Source: Flavobacteriales bacterium
GTDB taxonomy: Bacteria; Bacteroidota; Bacteroidia; Flavobacteriales_G; Salibacteraceae
Assembly: GCA_018660685.1 (NCBI GenBank)
Contig: JABJJW010000010.1
Span: 1 to 64,000 of the forward strand
Direction of reading: 5' to 3'
Length of the DNA stretch: 64,000 nucleotides
A program made the translations under genes and the position numbers. The notes under the pieces are model-generated. The model ran no database searches and had not been told where the DNA came from. It saw nothing but the letters and a program-made list of their open reading frames with translations. Below, in pieces: positions 19,358 to 27,547 of the stretch (position 1 is the stretch's first letter; each line of letters opens with the position of its first letter).

Positions 19358-20596
19358 TTAATTTGAAATTACTTTACCCCTTAGCGTCTGATTGATATAA
19401 GGGGAGTTGTGGGATTTAGAAAAACAATTCTTGACTGTGTATTCCCATTCAGAGTTCGGGTCGAATACAGTGAAATCAAAAGACGACTTTTCACTGAACT
19501 TAGGTTGGGGTAGACCAAATATATTTCGAGGATTGATCGCAAGTGCGCGAATTATGTCATCCCAGGCGACCTCGCCAATTAAGTTCATGTTGATGGCGGA
19601 TAAAGCCGTTTCCAACATTGTCATTCCAAATGATGCATGATCAAATTCGACGTCCTTCGATTCAATTTCTTGGGGCAAGTGATCAGTGCTTATGACATCT
19701 ATCAATCCCAAGCTAATCGCCTTAAGTAGGGCTTTCGATGTTTTGACAGACCGCAGAGGTGGTTGAGTCTTAAAGTTAGTGTCAAATTCTTCGAGCCTTC
19801 CTTCGTCAAATAGAAGACTTGCTAGTGTTACTGCGCAGCTAATGCCTAGACCATCCTTTTTTGCCTGTTTGATCAGTGAGAGACTTCCTGTTGTACTAAT
19901 AGAAGAAACGTGCATGCGCCCTTTCGTATAGTTCAGTAAGTAGAGGTCCCGGTTCAGCATAATTTCCTCTGCAAGCTCTGGAGTACTTTTTAAGCCTAGG
20001 AGCGTATTGCTTTCACTTTCATTGACCATCCCGCCTGGAGCAATTCGATCGTCCATAGGGTAGGAGACGACAATACCATCAAAACTTCGGGTGTAGTCCA
20101 ATGCTCTCTTCATCATATTGACATCGGTGATGGGTTTCTTCCCATCTGAAAACGCAACAGCCCCACTCTGATGCATGTCAAACATTTCTGACAGCTCTTT
20201 TCCATCAGTGCTCTTAGTTATGGCTCCATATGCGTGTAGAGTAACCCCATTGGTTCCGCTTGCACGTTGTACAAACTCAATTTGAGCCCTATTATCTACA
20301 ACGGGTTCTGTGTTTGGTAGCAGAATGACGTCTGTGAAGCCGCCAGCCTTTGCAGCTTTTGTCAGGGAGTCAAAGCTTTCTTTGTGCTCAAATCCAGGTT
20401 CTCCGACAGAGCATTGAGTATCCATCAGCCCAGGAAAGCATAACAGGCCTTTCTGATCTTTTACTGAGTCTGCTTTCACAGTTAGCCCCTTTCCAATCTT
20501 CTTGATTAAACCATTTTCAACCAACACATCGAACTTCCTTCCATGCTCCGGTGTCCCCGGGTAAATCAGCTTAACTTCCTTGTAAAGTGTTTTCAT
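19358..20596 (-). CDS. Dihydroorotase-like protein lacking metal ligands
   Basis: A 412-residue amidohydrolase-fold protein with overall dihydroorotase layout: GLMDTQCSVGEPGFEH (about 56-71), PNTEPVVDNR, HAYGAITKSTDGKEL and ISTDHLPQ. The canonical metal-binding HxH after PGLxD is replaced by Gln-Cys (DTQCS), the second His of the HVxHVST motif is Ser, and the last His of TDHAPH is Gln. It is therefore probably inactive as a dihydroorotase. Bacteroidota commonly carry such a second copy, possibly as a partner of aspartate carbamoyltransferase. Its start overlaps the end of the BatA-type gene by four bases. Confidence 0.82.
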   Translation of the reverse strand: MKTLYKEVKLIYPGTPEHGRKFDVLVENGLIKKIGKGLTVKADSVKDQKGLLCFPGLMDTQCSVGEPGFEHKESFDSLTKAAKAGGFTDVILLPNTEPVVDNRAQIEFVQRASGTNGVTLHAYGAITKSTDGKELSEMFDMHQSGAVAFSDGKKPITDVNMMKRALDYTRSFDGIVVSYPMDDRIAPGGMVNESESNTLLGLKSTPELAEEIMLNRDLYLLNYTKGRMHVSSISTTGSLSLIKQAKKDGLGISCAVTLASLLFDEGRLEEFDTNFKTQPPLRSVKTSKALLKAISLGLIDVISTDHLPQEIESKDVEFDHASFGMTMLETALSAINMNLIGEVAWDDIIRALAINPRNIFGLPQPKFSEKSSFDFTVFDPNSEWEYTVKNCFSKSHNSPYINQTLRGKVISN

Positions 20597-22587
20597 CCCT
20601 TCAAAACTTTAAGTAAAACGGTTTCTGCTAGTAAAAAGAGTAGCGCTATTACAATAAATAATGGCCAGAGCTTCACTCCAAGATCGGCTTCTAGTATTTC
20701 ATTTTTCAATCCTTCCATATCGCTATCCATTATTGAAGTTTGAAAGCCTCTATCATTGAGAAGATCAACAATTGTCTGGGTTAATGCGTTTTCGACCTTG
20801 CTTTCAACTCTACTAAAATTAATAGCGAATTGGTGACTTAGCGAATCACCCTCCATCAGCTCGTAAATCCCGGCTTCAGTAAATCTGTTCTGCACTACAA
20901 TTCCTTTAAATGAAGGAGAGGGGATGAAGTATGAACTGTCACCTGTTAGACTAACTCTCGCTTGTTCCGATCTCGTGTAGAAAGGAAGATGGGTCGTTGT
21001 TATATCGTAGGATGCAGGTTGCTCAATTTGTGAACGGATTGCCATGTTTATCAGTGCAGGTACGAATAGCGCATGTCGATGAAGATTGGTGAAGTCATCG
21101 TTTAATGGTGAAGCAATCTTAAATACTTGACCATCGCTGAAGTTCTTGCTAGACATAAGAGAACTTCCATCAAGAAGAGTGAGAATTTTTTCTTCATCAC
21201 AAGAAGAACACTTCCAGTGACCTTGTACAGAAGGGAAGTCTATATCGTCATTTGACTCTTCGAAAACGCTGCTATATAACTTCGATTCTTGATTTAATCC
21301 AATCACACTCTGTCTCACAGTATCCCATTTCCCAAGATTAATATTGAAGCTCTCCGAAAGAGAAGTATTAAGTGCTGAACTTGCGTTCAATCCTGGGATA
21401 ATAAGGAGGTTTTTCCCTTTGTCTAAATGATCTGTTATGATCGAAATCACCCCCGAGTTTAATCGATTGATCTCATTCAAGACGATAAAGTCAGAATTCT
21501 CAAGCTTCTTTAGATCCAGGGACGACTCGTTCATTGAGGTGGCTTGGAAGGGAATCTCATCGAAGACAGAATAAATGGCTTTAGCATTTGCGTCGTCACC
21601 TTGTATGATAGAAATGTTCACCTCACTAATGACTGGAAGGCTCACGTGTAAAACATTGTCAAACGTAATTGGGAAGTCTTCAATTGAAATCTCTCCTGAA
21701 ATGAAGGACAGTGAACTAGCCTCAAGGTCTATTGAAGTGTCGATTGATGTCTCGGGGTCAATGTCAAGCATTAAGCTCTGAGATGGGGCAGAGGCTAAAC
21801 TGATTTTTACTGGAGCTGATTCAATTCTTTCATCTCCGTGATTAGTAATCCGAAAAAACAGCCTTTGATTGAGTCCTTGTTGGAAAAGAGGTTCCTTGGT
21901 CCAAGCACTATCTATAGAAACATTGCTGGCATATTGAGTTTCAAGAGGGAGTACTCGAATATCCAGGTTTGAGTCAAGAACTATGTCAGTATTTTGAGTG
22001 GTGTCAGAAACTCCCTTGAAGTCCGAAATGAGATAAAAGAGATGCTTTCCTAAGTCCTCAGAAGAGGATTGAAACTTCAGCACTTCTTCGATGTTTCGAT
22101 GCTTGCCGCTAATATCTACATCGTCGAGCTCATCAAGGAACTCATCTTGGCTTAGATATCTTTTTTGTTTGACCTCAAAGTCGTTCGTAATCAGTCTAAG
22201 TCTGATGTTAGCATCATATGATTCCGATATCTCAAAGGCAGCTTGCATGGCTTCGTTGAGCAGAGGTCCATTCATACCCTCGTTTTGCATGCTAAATGAA
22301 TTATCGAGGTAAATCGATACCGACTCTATGTCTTCCGTGCTTGTATCGGCAGGAATAATGGGCTCACTAAACGCGAATACCAATGCAGCAATAAAGGCAA
22401 TTCGAGCGAAAAGTATCAACAGGTCCTTTAGTCGGTTTTGAGATTTTGATTTTGTCTTCGCCTCCTTGAGTAGACTGATGTCCGGGAAGTAGAGCTTTTT
22501 ATATCTCTTGAATTGAAAAAGGTGGATGATAATCGGGATGCTGAGTAACCCTAAAGCCCAGAGGAAGTACGGCGAGCTAATTATCAT
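20593..22587 (-). CDS. BatA-domain / vWA-like membrane protein
   Basis: A 664-residue inner-membrane protein. The N-terminus has the BatA/aerotolerance signature: a first helix (SSPYFLWALGLLSIPIIIHLF), then RYKKLYFPDISLLKEAKTKSKSQNRLKDL and a second helix (about 58-78). Residues ~90-240 resemble a von Willebrand A fold with a SVSIYLDNSFSMQNEG metal-site-like loop. A long beta-rich exoplasmic region follows and a last helix lies near 640-660. It is coupled by a four-base overlap to the dihydroorotase-like gene. The function is unknown. Confidence 0.85.
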   Translation of the reverse strand: MIISSPYFLWALGLLSIPIIIHLFQFKRYKKLYFPDISLLKEAKTKSKSQNRLKDLLILFARIAFIAALVFAFSEPIIPADTSTEDIESVSIYLDNSFSMQNEGMNGPLLNEAMQAAFEISESYDANIRLRLITNDFEVKQKRYLSQDEFLDELDDVDISGKHRNIEEVLKFQSSSEDLGKHLFYLISDFKGVSDTTQNTDIVLDSNLDIRVLPLETQYASNVSIDSAWTKEPLFQQGLNQRLFFRITNHGDERIESAPVKISLASAPSQSLMLDIDPETSIDTSIDLEASSLSFISGEISIEDFPITFDNVLHVSLPVISEVNISIIQGDDANAKAIYSVFDEIPFQATSMNESSLDLKKLENSDFIVLNEINRLNSGVISIITDHLDKGKNLLIIPGLNASSALNTSLSESFNINLGKWDTVRQSVIGLNQESKLYSSVFEESNDDIDFPSVQGHWKCSSCDEEKILTLLDGSSLMSSKNFSDGQVFKIASPLNDDFTNLHRHALFVPALINMAIRSQIEQPASYDITTTHLPFYTRSEQARVSLTGDSSYFIPSPSFKGIVVQNRFTEAGIYELMEGDSLSHQFAINFSRVESKVENALTQTIVDLLNDRGFQTSIMDSDMEGLKNEILEADLGVKLWPLFIVIALLFLLAETVLLKVLKG

Positions 22588-22594
22588 TAAAGCG

Positions 22595-22602
22595 CAAAGG
22601 TA
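22595..22602 (-). promoter_or_regulatory. -7 box for the BatA-type gene
   Basis: TACCTTTG on the minus strand matches TANNTTTG, followed by GCGC, seven bases before the start codon of the BatA-type gene. Confidence 0.55.
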
Positions 22603-22618
22603 CTACTTGGTTAAGTAA

Positions 22619-23734
22619 TTATTCCGATCCTTTAAGATGGATCTTAAGTACGAAGTATGGAGGCTCTTCTGAAATTTCGCGAATCTCATATTCGATGCTA
22701 TGGCCAGAAATGCTTCGAAGTCTCATCAGCCCAGTGCCCTTACCGTCTTTCGAAACACGGTCTACAAATGCCTTCACTTCTTCTTTGCTGAGCTCATTAA
22801 TTGCAGCAACACTTCGTTCTACAACTTCTTGGGAGCCTTCATGTATAAAGTTTCCTGTAAGCATAGAGAAACCATCTTGTTCCTTTTGTAACATGAAGAC
22901 ACCTGGTTTGCCAGACTCGCTGAACCTCGAATATGCATGTTTCGCAACGTTTCTAAGAAGCTCAGTCATTACAGATCCTAATCCGTTGTTCTCTTCGTCA
23001 TCGCTGAGGGTTGTATCAATGTGATTCGAGAGGTGGTTAACATTGCTCTCATGCAATAATCCCTTGAAAACAATCTGGGCATCACATTCGAGCATTTCCT
23101 TGTGTAAGTGCATTGCATCCTTGATGTAGTCCCGTGGAAGGTCCTCATCAAAGTTGTTTTTATCAATTGCGATGATCAGATTCAAGTAATAGAAGTAACC
23201 CTTTCCTGCCGGAGAGAATTCAAAACTGAGCTTACCAGAGGACTTCCTGGCCATGTCGACCAATCCAAGTCCAGCACCACCCTTGGTAGAAAACCCTGAG
23301 TTATTCAAGATTTCCATGTAATATTCCTTCAGTTCCGTAGAATCTTTAGAAACAATGGTATCTAGCCGTTCTGTGAGTTGCTCCTTAATTTCACTGGATA
23401 CCCAGTTACCATAAGTAATTGAATAAACATCTTCTCTACGGTTAAGGATGAAGAGACCGCCTTCAAAAGGACTGCCTGACTTATCGTAGTACTGATGGCG
23501 CGTAATATTCTGGAGGCCTTCAACCATCAGGTAATAAACTTTCTTGGCCACTTTAGGTGAATCTAGCTCAAGAAGGTTCCCCTCCGTTAAAAACAGAATA
23601 TTGTCCGTGATAGTGGAATTGAAATTCCCACGACAAGCAAAGAGAAACCTTTCAGTCTCTATTTTTTTGCATGTATCGTAGACAAGCTTGAAGGCAGGTT
23701 GTCTAGTTTTCTGAGTCATCCCCCGAGACGACAA
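22619..23734 (-). CDS. Tandem SiaB-like (DUF6272) GHKL ATPase protein
   Basis: A 371-residue soluble protein made of two copies of a histidine-kinase-like ATPase domain, each about 185 residues. Copy one has an N-box at Glu72-Asn76-His80, strand SITYGNWV (105-112) and a G-box GGAGLGL (152-158). Copy two has an N-box at Glu258-Asn262-His266, strand SMLTGNFI (290-297) and a G-box GKGTGL (331-336). SiaB-type proteins are kinases or anti-sigma-like factors that act on SiaC (DUF1987); no SiaC or STAS gene lies next to it. The tandem layout is directly visible; the partner is unknown. Confidence 0.8.
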   Translation of the reverse strand: MSSRGMTQKTRQPAFKLVYDTCKKIETERFLFACRGNFNSTITDNILFLTEGNLLELDSPKVAKKVYYLMVEGLQNITRHQYYDKSGSPFEGGLFILNRREDVYSITYGNWVSSEIKEQLTERLDTIVSKDSTELKEYYMEILNNSGFSTKGGAGLGLVDMARKSSGKLSFEFSPAGKGYFYYLNLIIAIDKNNFDEDLPRDYIKDAMHLHKEMLECDAQIVFKGLLHESNVNHLSNHIDTTLSDDEENNGLGSVMTELLRNVAKHAYSRFSESGKPGVFMLQKEQDGFSMLTGNFIHEGSQEVVERSVAAINELSKEEVKAFVDRVSKDGKGTGLMRLRSISGHSIEYEIREISEEPPYFVLKIHLKGSE

Positions 23735-23781
23735 AATTTTGAATCTTCTTTAATTAACCACAAAATAGTTTTATTGCGATT

Positions 23782-24267
23782 ATGAAAGACGAATATAAGA
23801 AGGACTTATCCTGGTCTGGCAGTAACAAGAAAAGAATAAATGCACTTTCAAAATCACTTCAGAAGAACAGGCGTACTGATCATATAATCAATGATTTACA
23901 CCATGACGTCTTTGAGAAAATAGACTGTCTTAGTTGCGGGAATTGTTGCAGAACTACAGGGCCGATGCTGTTGAATAAGGATATTGAGCGCCTTTCTCGC
24001 CATTTGAAGGTGAGAGAAAACGCCTTCGTTGAAACATACTTACGCGAAGATGAAGACGGTGATTTCGTCTTTAAATCGATGCCATGTCCATTTCTTCAAG
24101 AAGATAATTACTGTTCAGTTTATGAACATCGACCTAAAGCATGCAGGGCTTACCCGCATACCGACCAAAAAGGACAATTGGGCATAATGCACATTACAAG
24201 GAAAAACTCACGAGTTTGTCCAGCCGTCAGTCAGATCTTTCAAGTATTAGTTGAACTTGACAGTTGA
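23782..24267 (+). CDS. YkgJ family cysteine-cluster protein
   Basis: A 161-residue protein of the YkgJ/UPF0153 family, presumed to bind an Fe-S or zinc centre through CLSCGNCCR (about 51-59), CPFLQ and CSVYEHRPKACRAYP. The number and spacing of Cys match the family. Some relatives are linked to flagellin methylation or metal handling, but no function can be assigned here. It is convergent with the small membrane gene at 24240-24641. Confidence 0.88.
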   Translation: MKDEYKKDLSWSGSNKKRINALSKSLQKNRRTDHIINDLHHDVFEKIDCLSCGNCCRTTGPMLLNKDIERLSRHLKVRENAFVETYLREDEDGDFVFKSMPCPFLQEDNYCSVYEHRPKACRAYPHTDQKGQLGIMHITRKNSRVCPAVSQIFQVLVELDS

Positions 24268-24641
24268 TTTGAATGGAACAGGGGTTTGTTTAGAATCAAA
24301 TGGAAGAAAAGCATACCAAGTGCATAGCAGAACACATCTAACTAATCACTTGTGAATCGTGCATCGAATTGAGGGAGAAGCATTTCGAAGTAGATGGAAA
24401 ATGAAACTAAAATGACGATCATGTCAGACGCCTTTACTACGTAATTTTTGTAACGTTCACGACACAGTTGCAGTACGAGAAGTGAAGACTTCAAAATGAC
24501 AGGAATGGCAATTATATCCTCAAAATAACCAGACCAAAACAAGTTAAGCTCTACGCTGTGTTCAACTAATTTAAAGAGGTTAAAACCCATCACGAGAATG
24601 GTGTAAACCAACCAATCAATACGTGACTTTAGTGTGCGCAT
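24240..24641 (-). pseudogene. Small membrane protein gene interrupted by an amber codon
   Basis: The intact part (24342-24641) encodes 99 residues starting MRTLKSRIDWLVYTILVM, with FEDIIAIPVILKSSLLVLQL as one of three hydrophobic helices, and stops at TAG after ARFTSD. Directly after the TAG, the same frame continues LDVFCYALGMLFFHLILNKP for 33 residues to TGA at 24240. That continuation is the expected C-terminal helix of this Bacteroidota family, sometimes labelled 'magnesium citrate secondary transporter'. The gene thus looks truncated by a single nonsense change. The start overlaps the preceding zinc-ribbon gene by 13 bases. Confidence 0.7.
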
Positions 24642-24913
24642 GCCGTTGAGAGGTAGATGAAGAAAGCAACAATCGCATAAAGGATCAACTGAACCACTTG
24701 AATGGGGCGTTTTACAATTTGAAGCCAAATCGGATCGGTAGGATGAACTTGCCAAATTGGAACGGAGAAGTCAGAAAGATCACGGCGTTTCTGAAGTTCC
24801 TTTTTTATTTTCTTTCTATGCTCAAACCCACAATGATTGCATATGTCAAGCGAGGCGTCGAACCATTCGTTGCAGTCCGGACATCGCTTTTGGTGATGCT
24901 GTCTCTTAGACAT
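24629..24913 (-). CDS. Zinc-ribbon protein with C-terminal membrane helix
   Basis: A 94-residue protein. CPDCNEWFDASLDICNHC (10-27) is a four-Cys zinc ribbon; a basic helix follows (HRKKIKKELQKRRDLSD) and one hydrophobic helix (about 68-88) ends the protein. It lies 12 bases after the PhoH gene and overlaps the next small membrane gene, so the three form one transcript. Its function is unknown. Confidence 0.75.
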   Translation of the reverse strand: MSKRQHHQKRCPDCNEWFDASLDICNHCGFEHRKKIKKELQKRRDLSDFSVPIWQVHPTDPIWLQIVKRPIQVVQLILYAIVAFFIYLSTACAH

Positions 24914-24925
24914 GAGACTTTGGCT

Positions 24926-26260
24926 TTATAGTAGGTCGTTGGCTAGATTAGCTAATTCAGATCGTTCGCCCTTGGTTAGGGTGACGTGGGCATACAGGTG
25001 ATTTCCTCTCAAACGATCGATGATGTAGCTGAGACCATTTGACTGCTCATCTAAATACGGCGTGTCAATCTGATGAATATCCCCAGTGAAAATGATTTTG
25101 GTGTTCTCTCCTGCACGGGTAATGATGGTTTTAACCTCGTGTGGAGTTAGGTTTTGTGCTTCATCGATGATGAAATAGACGTTAGACAAGCTTCGACCTC
25201 GAATAAAGGCTAGCGGAGTGATTTCAATTTTCTTCTCCTTGAGCATGATCATGATCTGCTTGTATCGCTTTTCATTTTCACTGAATTGACTCTTGATAAA
25301 TTCAAGATTGTCCCATAACGGCATCATGTAAGGATCTATCTTACGTTCAGCAGTACCCGGTAGATACCCAATATCCTTATTGCTTAAAGGAACCAAAGGC
25401 CTTGCCAGGATAATCTGTAGGTATTCCTTTTTTTGTTCCAACGCTGCTGCAAGTGCTAGCAAAGTTTTTCCTGTTCCCGCGACGCCTTGAATTGTCACCA
25501 ATTTGATATTATGATTCATCAAAGCATGTAGGGCAAATGTTTGCTCTGCATTCTTTGGTTTAATACCATATGTGTACAGTTTTTCAACCCTTTCAAGGCT
25601 TGCACTCATCGGATTGTAGTAGGCTAGGGAAGAGGACTTCCCGTTCTTAAGAATGTAATAATGGTTATCGATGACCTTCTTGAGAACGGACGTGTCTTCG
25701 CTGGAACCAGAAGTGTAAAGTTTGCGTATGAATTCGCTTTCAATGTCTTCGATTACCTCACTTCCATTGTATAGCGCCTCGACGCTGCTGATTTTTCCCG
25801 TTTCGTAATCCTCAGCTGGAATATTCAATCCCTTGGCCTTTAATCTGAGGTTTATGTCCTTGGTGATCAATGTGACTTTGGCTCCTTTCTCCGCATTCTG
25901 TAGATGCAGAACAGTGTTCAAAATTCGGTGGTCAGCTTTGTTGTCATTAAAGATTTTCTCAGCGTCGACGCTCAATTTGTCGTTGTTGAGAATGATCTTG
26001 AACTTACCTTTCTTCACACCTTCGAGGGGGATCCATTCCTGAAGCGTGTAATCAGCACTCAGCTTATCAATAAGACGAATGAACTCTCTGGCTTCGTAGT
26101 TCTTGGTGTCTTTGCCCCGTTTAAAGTTATCCAGCTCCTCCAATACAGTAATGGGGAGGCAGAGGTCGTGTTCGTCAAAATTGTTGATGCTTTGGTGATC
26201 ATGGAGAATGACCGAAGTGTCGAGAACAAATATTTTTCTCGTCTTTTTTTTAGGAGGCAT
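24926..26260 (-). CDS. PIN domain - PhoH family ATPase
   Basis: A 444-residue fusion of a PIN nuclease domain (about 8-150; FVLDTSVIL with Asp14, Glu41-Glu42 and Asp135) and a PhoH-type ATPase (about 225-444; Walker A GVAGTGKT 259-266, Walker B FIIDEAQN 363-370, GDIHQIDTP 393-401). PIN-PhoH proteins (PhoH2-like) are reported to be RNA-unwinding ribonucleases. The protein ends after the conserved TLTKGERSELA. It heads a transcript with the zinc-ribbon and small membrane genes. No antitoxin-like gene is seen upstream. Confidence 0.92.
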   Translation of the reverse strand: MPPKKKTRKIFVLDTSVILHDHQSINNFDEHDLCLPITVLEELDNFKRGKDTKNYEAREFIRLIDKLSADYTLQEWIPLEGVKKGKFKIILNNDKLSVDAEKIFNDNKADHRILNTVLHLQNAEKGAKVTLITKDINLRLKAKGLNIPAEDYETGKISSVEALYNGSEVIEDIESEFIRKLYTSGSSEDTSVLKKVIDNHYYILKNGKSSSLAYYNPMSASLERVEKLYTYGIKPKNAEQTFALHALMNHNIKLVTIQGVAGTGKTLLALAAALEQKKEYLQIILARPLVPLSNKDIGYLPGTAERKIDPYMMPLWDNLEFIKSQFSENEKRYKQIMIMLKEKKIEITPLAFIRGRSLSNVYFIIDEAQNLTPHEVKTIITRAGENTKIIFTGDIHQIDTPYLDEQSNGLSYIIDRLRGNHLYAHVTLTKGERSELANLANDLL

Positions 26261-26391
26261 ACAATACTTTTTATGCTCTCAAAGTACATTGATGAAAAAG
26301 GGTTTTTAGGAATATTTTAAGAAGTATTCAACCTTTCGATTGTTGATTTCTATTTTGAGAAAATACTTGTTAATGAGACTCAGAATTTATA

Positions 26392-27546
26392 TCAGCCTAT
26401 CCATTGAAGTAACCTCTCAGCTTCCTTTTCCCAGCTAAAATTCCCTTCAACGTAAGCCTTGCCTTGGGATGCAATAGTCGCTGACTTCTCAGTGTTGGTT
26501 AACAATACTACGATTTGAGCTGCAATCGATTCCGCATCATCTCCAATCATAATTTGACTTTCAGGTTGCGCCCCTAAAGCGTTATTTGCCAGCGGTGTCG
26601 TTAGAGATGGGACCCCGCAAGCCATCGCTTCAAGGAGCTTATTCTGAAGTCCGCTATTGATCAGCATCGGGGCCACGAAGACACGAGAGCTGTCATACAC
26701 TGATTTTATGTCGTCCACCCATCCAGTTACTTCAACTTGGCTGCTTTTAAGCGAATTGACTCCACTGGCAGGATTCGCCCCAGCCAATGTGACTTTAACT
26801 TGTGGCAATTGCTTCCAGACTAATGGCATTACATTATTTACGAGAAACCTTGCACTCTCAACATTTGGGCGGTAGGACATATTTCCTGTAAATAGAATGT
26901 CTCTAGTCTTGGTAGTATTGGAGGCTTCGAAAAATTTAGGGTCAACTCCGTTCGGAAGAACATGAAGTTCTGCTGGGAGAGACAGCAACTCTTTATCCTG
27001 CTCAGAGATTATAAACCGAACATCAAACTGGTCGAGTATGTCTAACTCATACTTCCTCAGCTTTCTATACTCTGTTTTCATGATGGAAGACATTGGCCAA
27101 TTTGCCTTATCAGCCATTCGATTCATGCCTACGCTCAACGCGTCCATGTAGTCGATGGATTTTGGAATGGTGCTGAAGGGGAGGGCATACTCAGCTGTCC
27201 GCACAAGTTGACAAGATATGTGCTGAGGAATGTGTTGCTCTACAAATCGATTGAAAACTCGTTGAGCATTTTTTGAATAGAAATAGCTGACTTGAAATGG
27301 CTTAGAATTGAAGAATCCCATCATCAATCTGAATATCCGGCCAATTCCAGAAAGGCGATGAATGTAGACTTCTGAACAAAATTCTTTGAGTTTGCTTTCT
27401 GCATCAGGGTGAACAGCAGTATCGCTCAAGCAAAATAGATTGACTTCATGTTCATGCGAGAGTTCCTTTATTAAATGATAGGCTCTCAGTTTATCTCCCT
27501 TTTCGAGAGGATAAGGCACCCTGCTAAGCACAAACAGAATTCTCAA
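26392..27546 (-). CDS. GT4-type glycosyltransferase
   Basis: Cytoplasmic glycosyltransferase of the GT-B fold, 385 residues from the chosen start. The N-terminus RILFVLSRVPYPLEKGDKLRAYHL resembles the TIGR03087 group; FTGNMSYRPNVESARFL and the C-terminal APMLINSGLQNKLLEAMACGVPSL carry the family E-x7-E-like donor site. The start is taken as TTG at 27546, one base after the LptF/G stop (TAGATTG), because it begins at the first strand of the fold; an ATG at 27630 would add 28 residues inside the other gene. The sugar and acceptor are unknown. Confidence 0.85.
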   Translation of the reverse strand: MRILFVLSRVPYPLEKGDKLRAYHLIKELSHEHEVNLFCLSDTAVHPDAESKLKEFCSEVYIHRLSGIGRIFRLMMGFFNSKPFQVSYFYSKNAQRVFNRFVEQHIPQHISCQLVRTAEYALPFSTIPKSIDYMDALSVGMNRMADKANWPMSSIMKTEYRKLRKYELDILDQFDVRFIISEQDKELLSLPAELHVLPNGVDPKFFEASNTTKTRDILFTGNMSYRPNVESARFLVNNVMPLVWKQLPQVKVTLAGANPASGVNSLKSSQVEVTGWVDDIKSVYDSSRVFVAPMLINSGLQNKLLEAMACGVPSLTTPLANNALGAQPESQIMIGDDAESIAAQIVVLLTNTEKSATIASQGKAYVEGNFSWEKEAERLLQWIG

Positions 27547-27547
27547 T

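Noticed and set aside
24342-24755. Longer version of the small membrane gene starting at 24755
   Set aside because: The first 38 residues overlap the zinc-ribbon gene in another frame and lack membrane or family features; ATG 24641 begins the hydrophobic domain.
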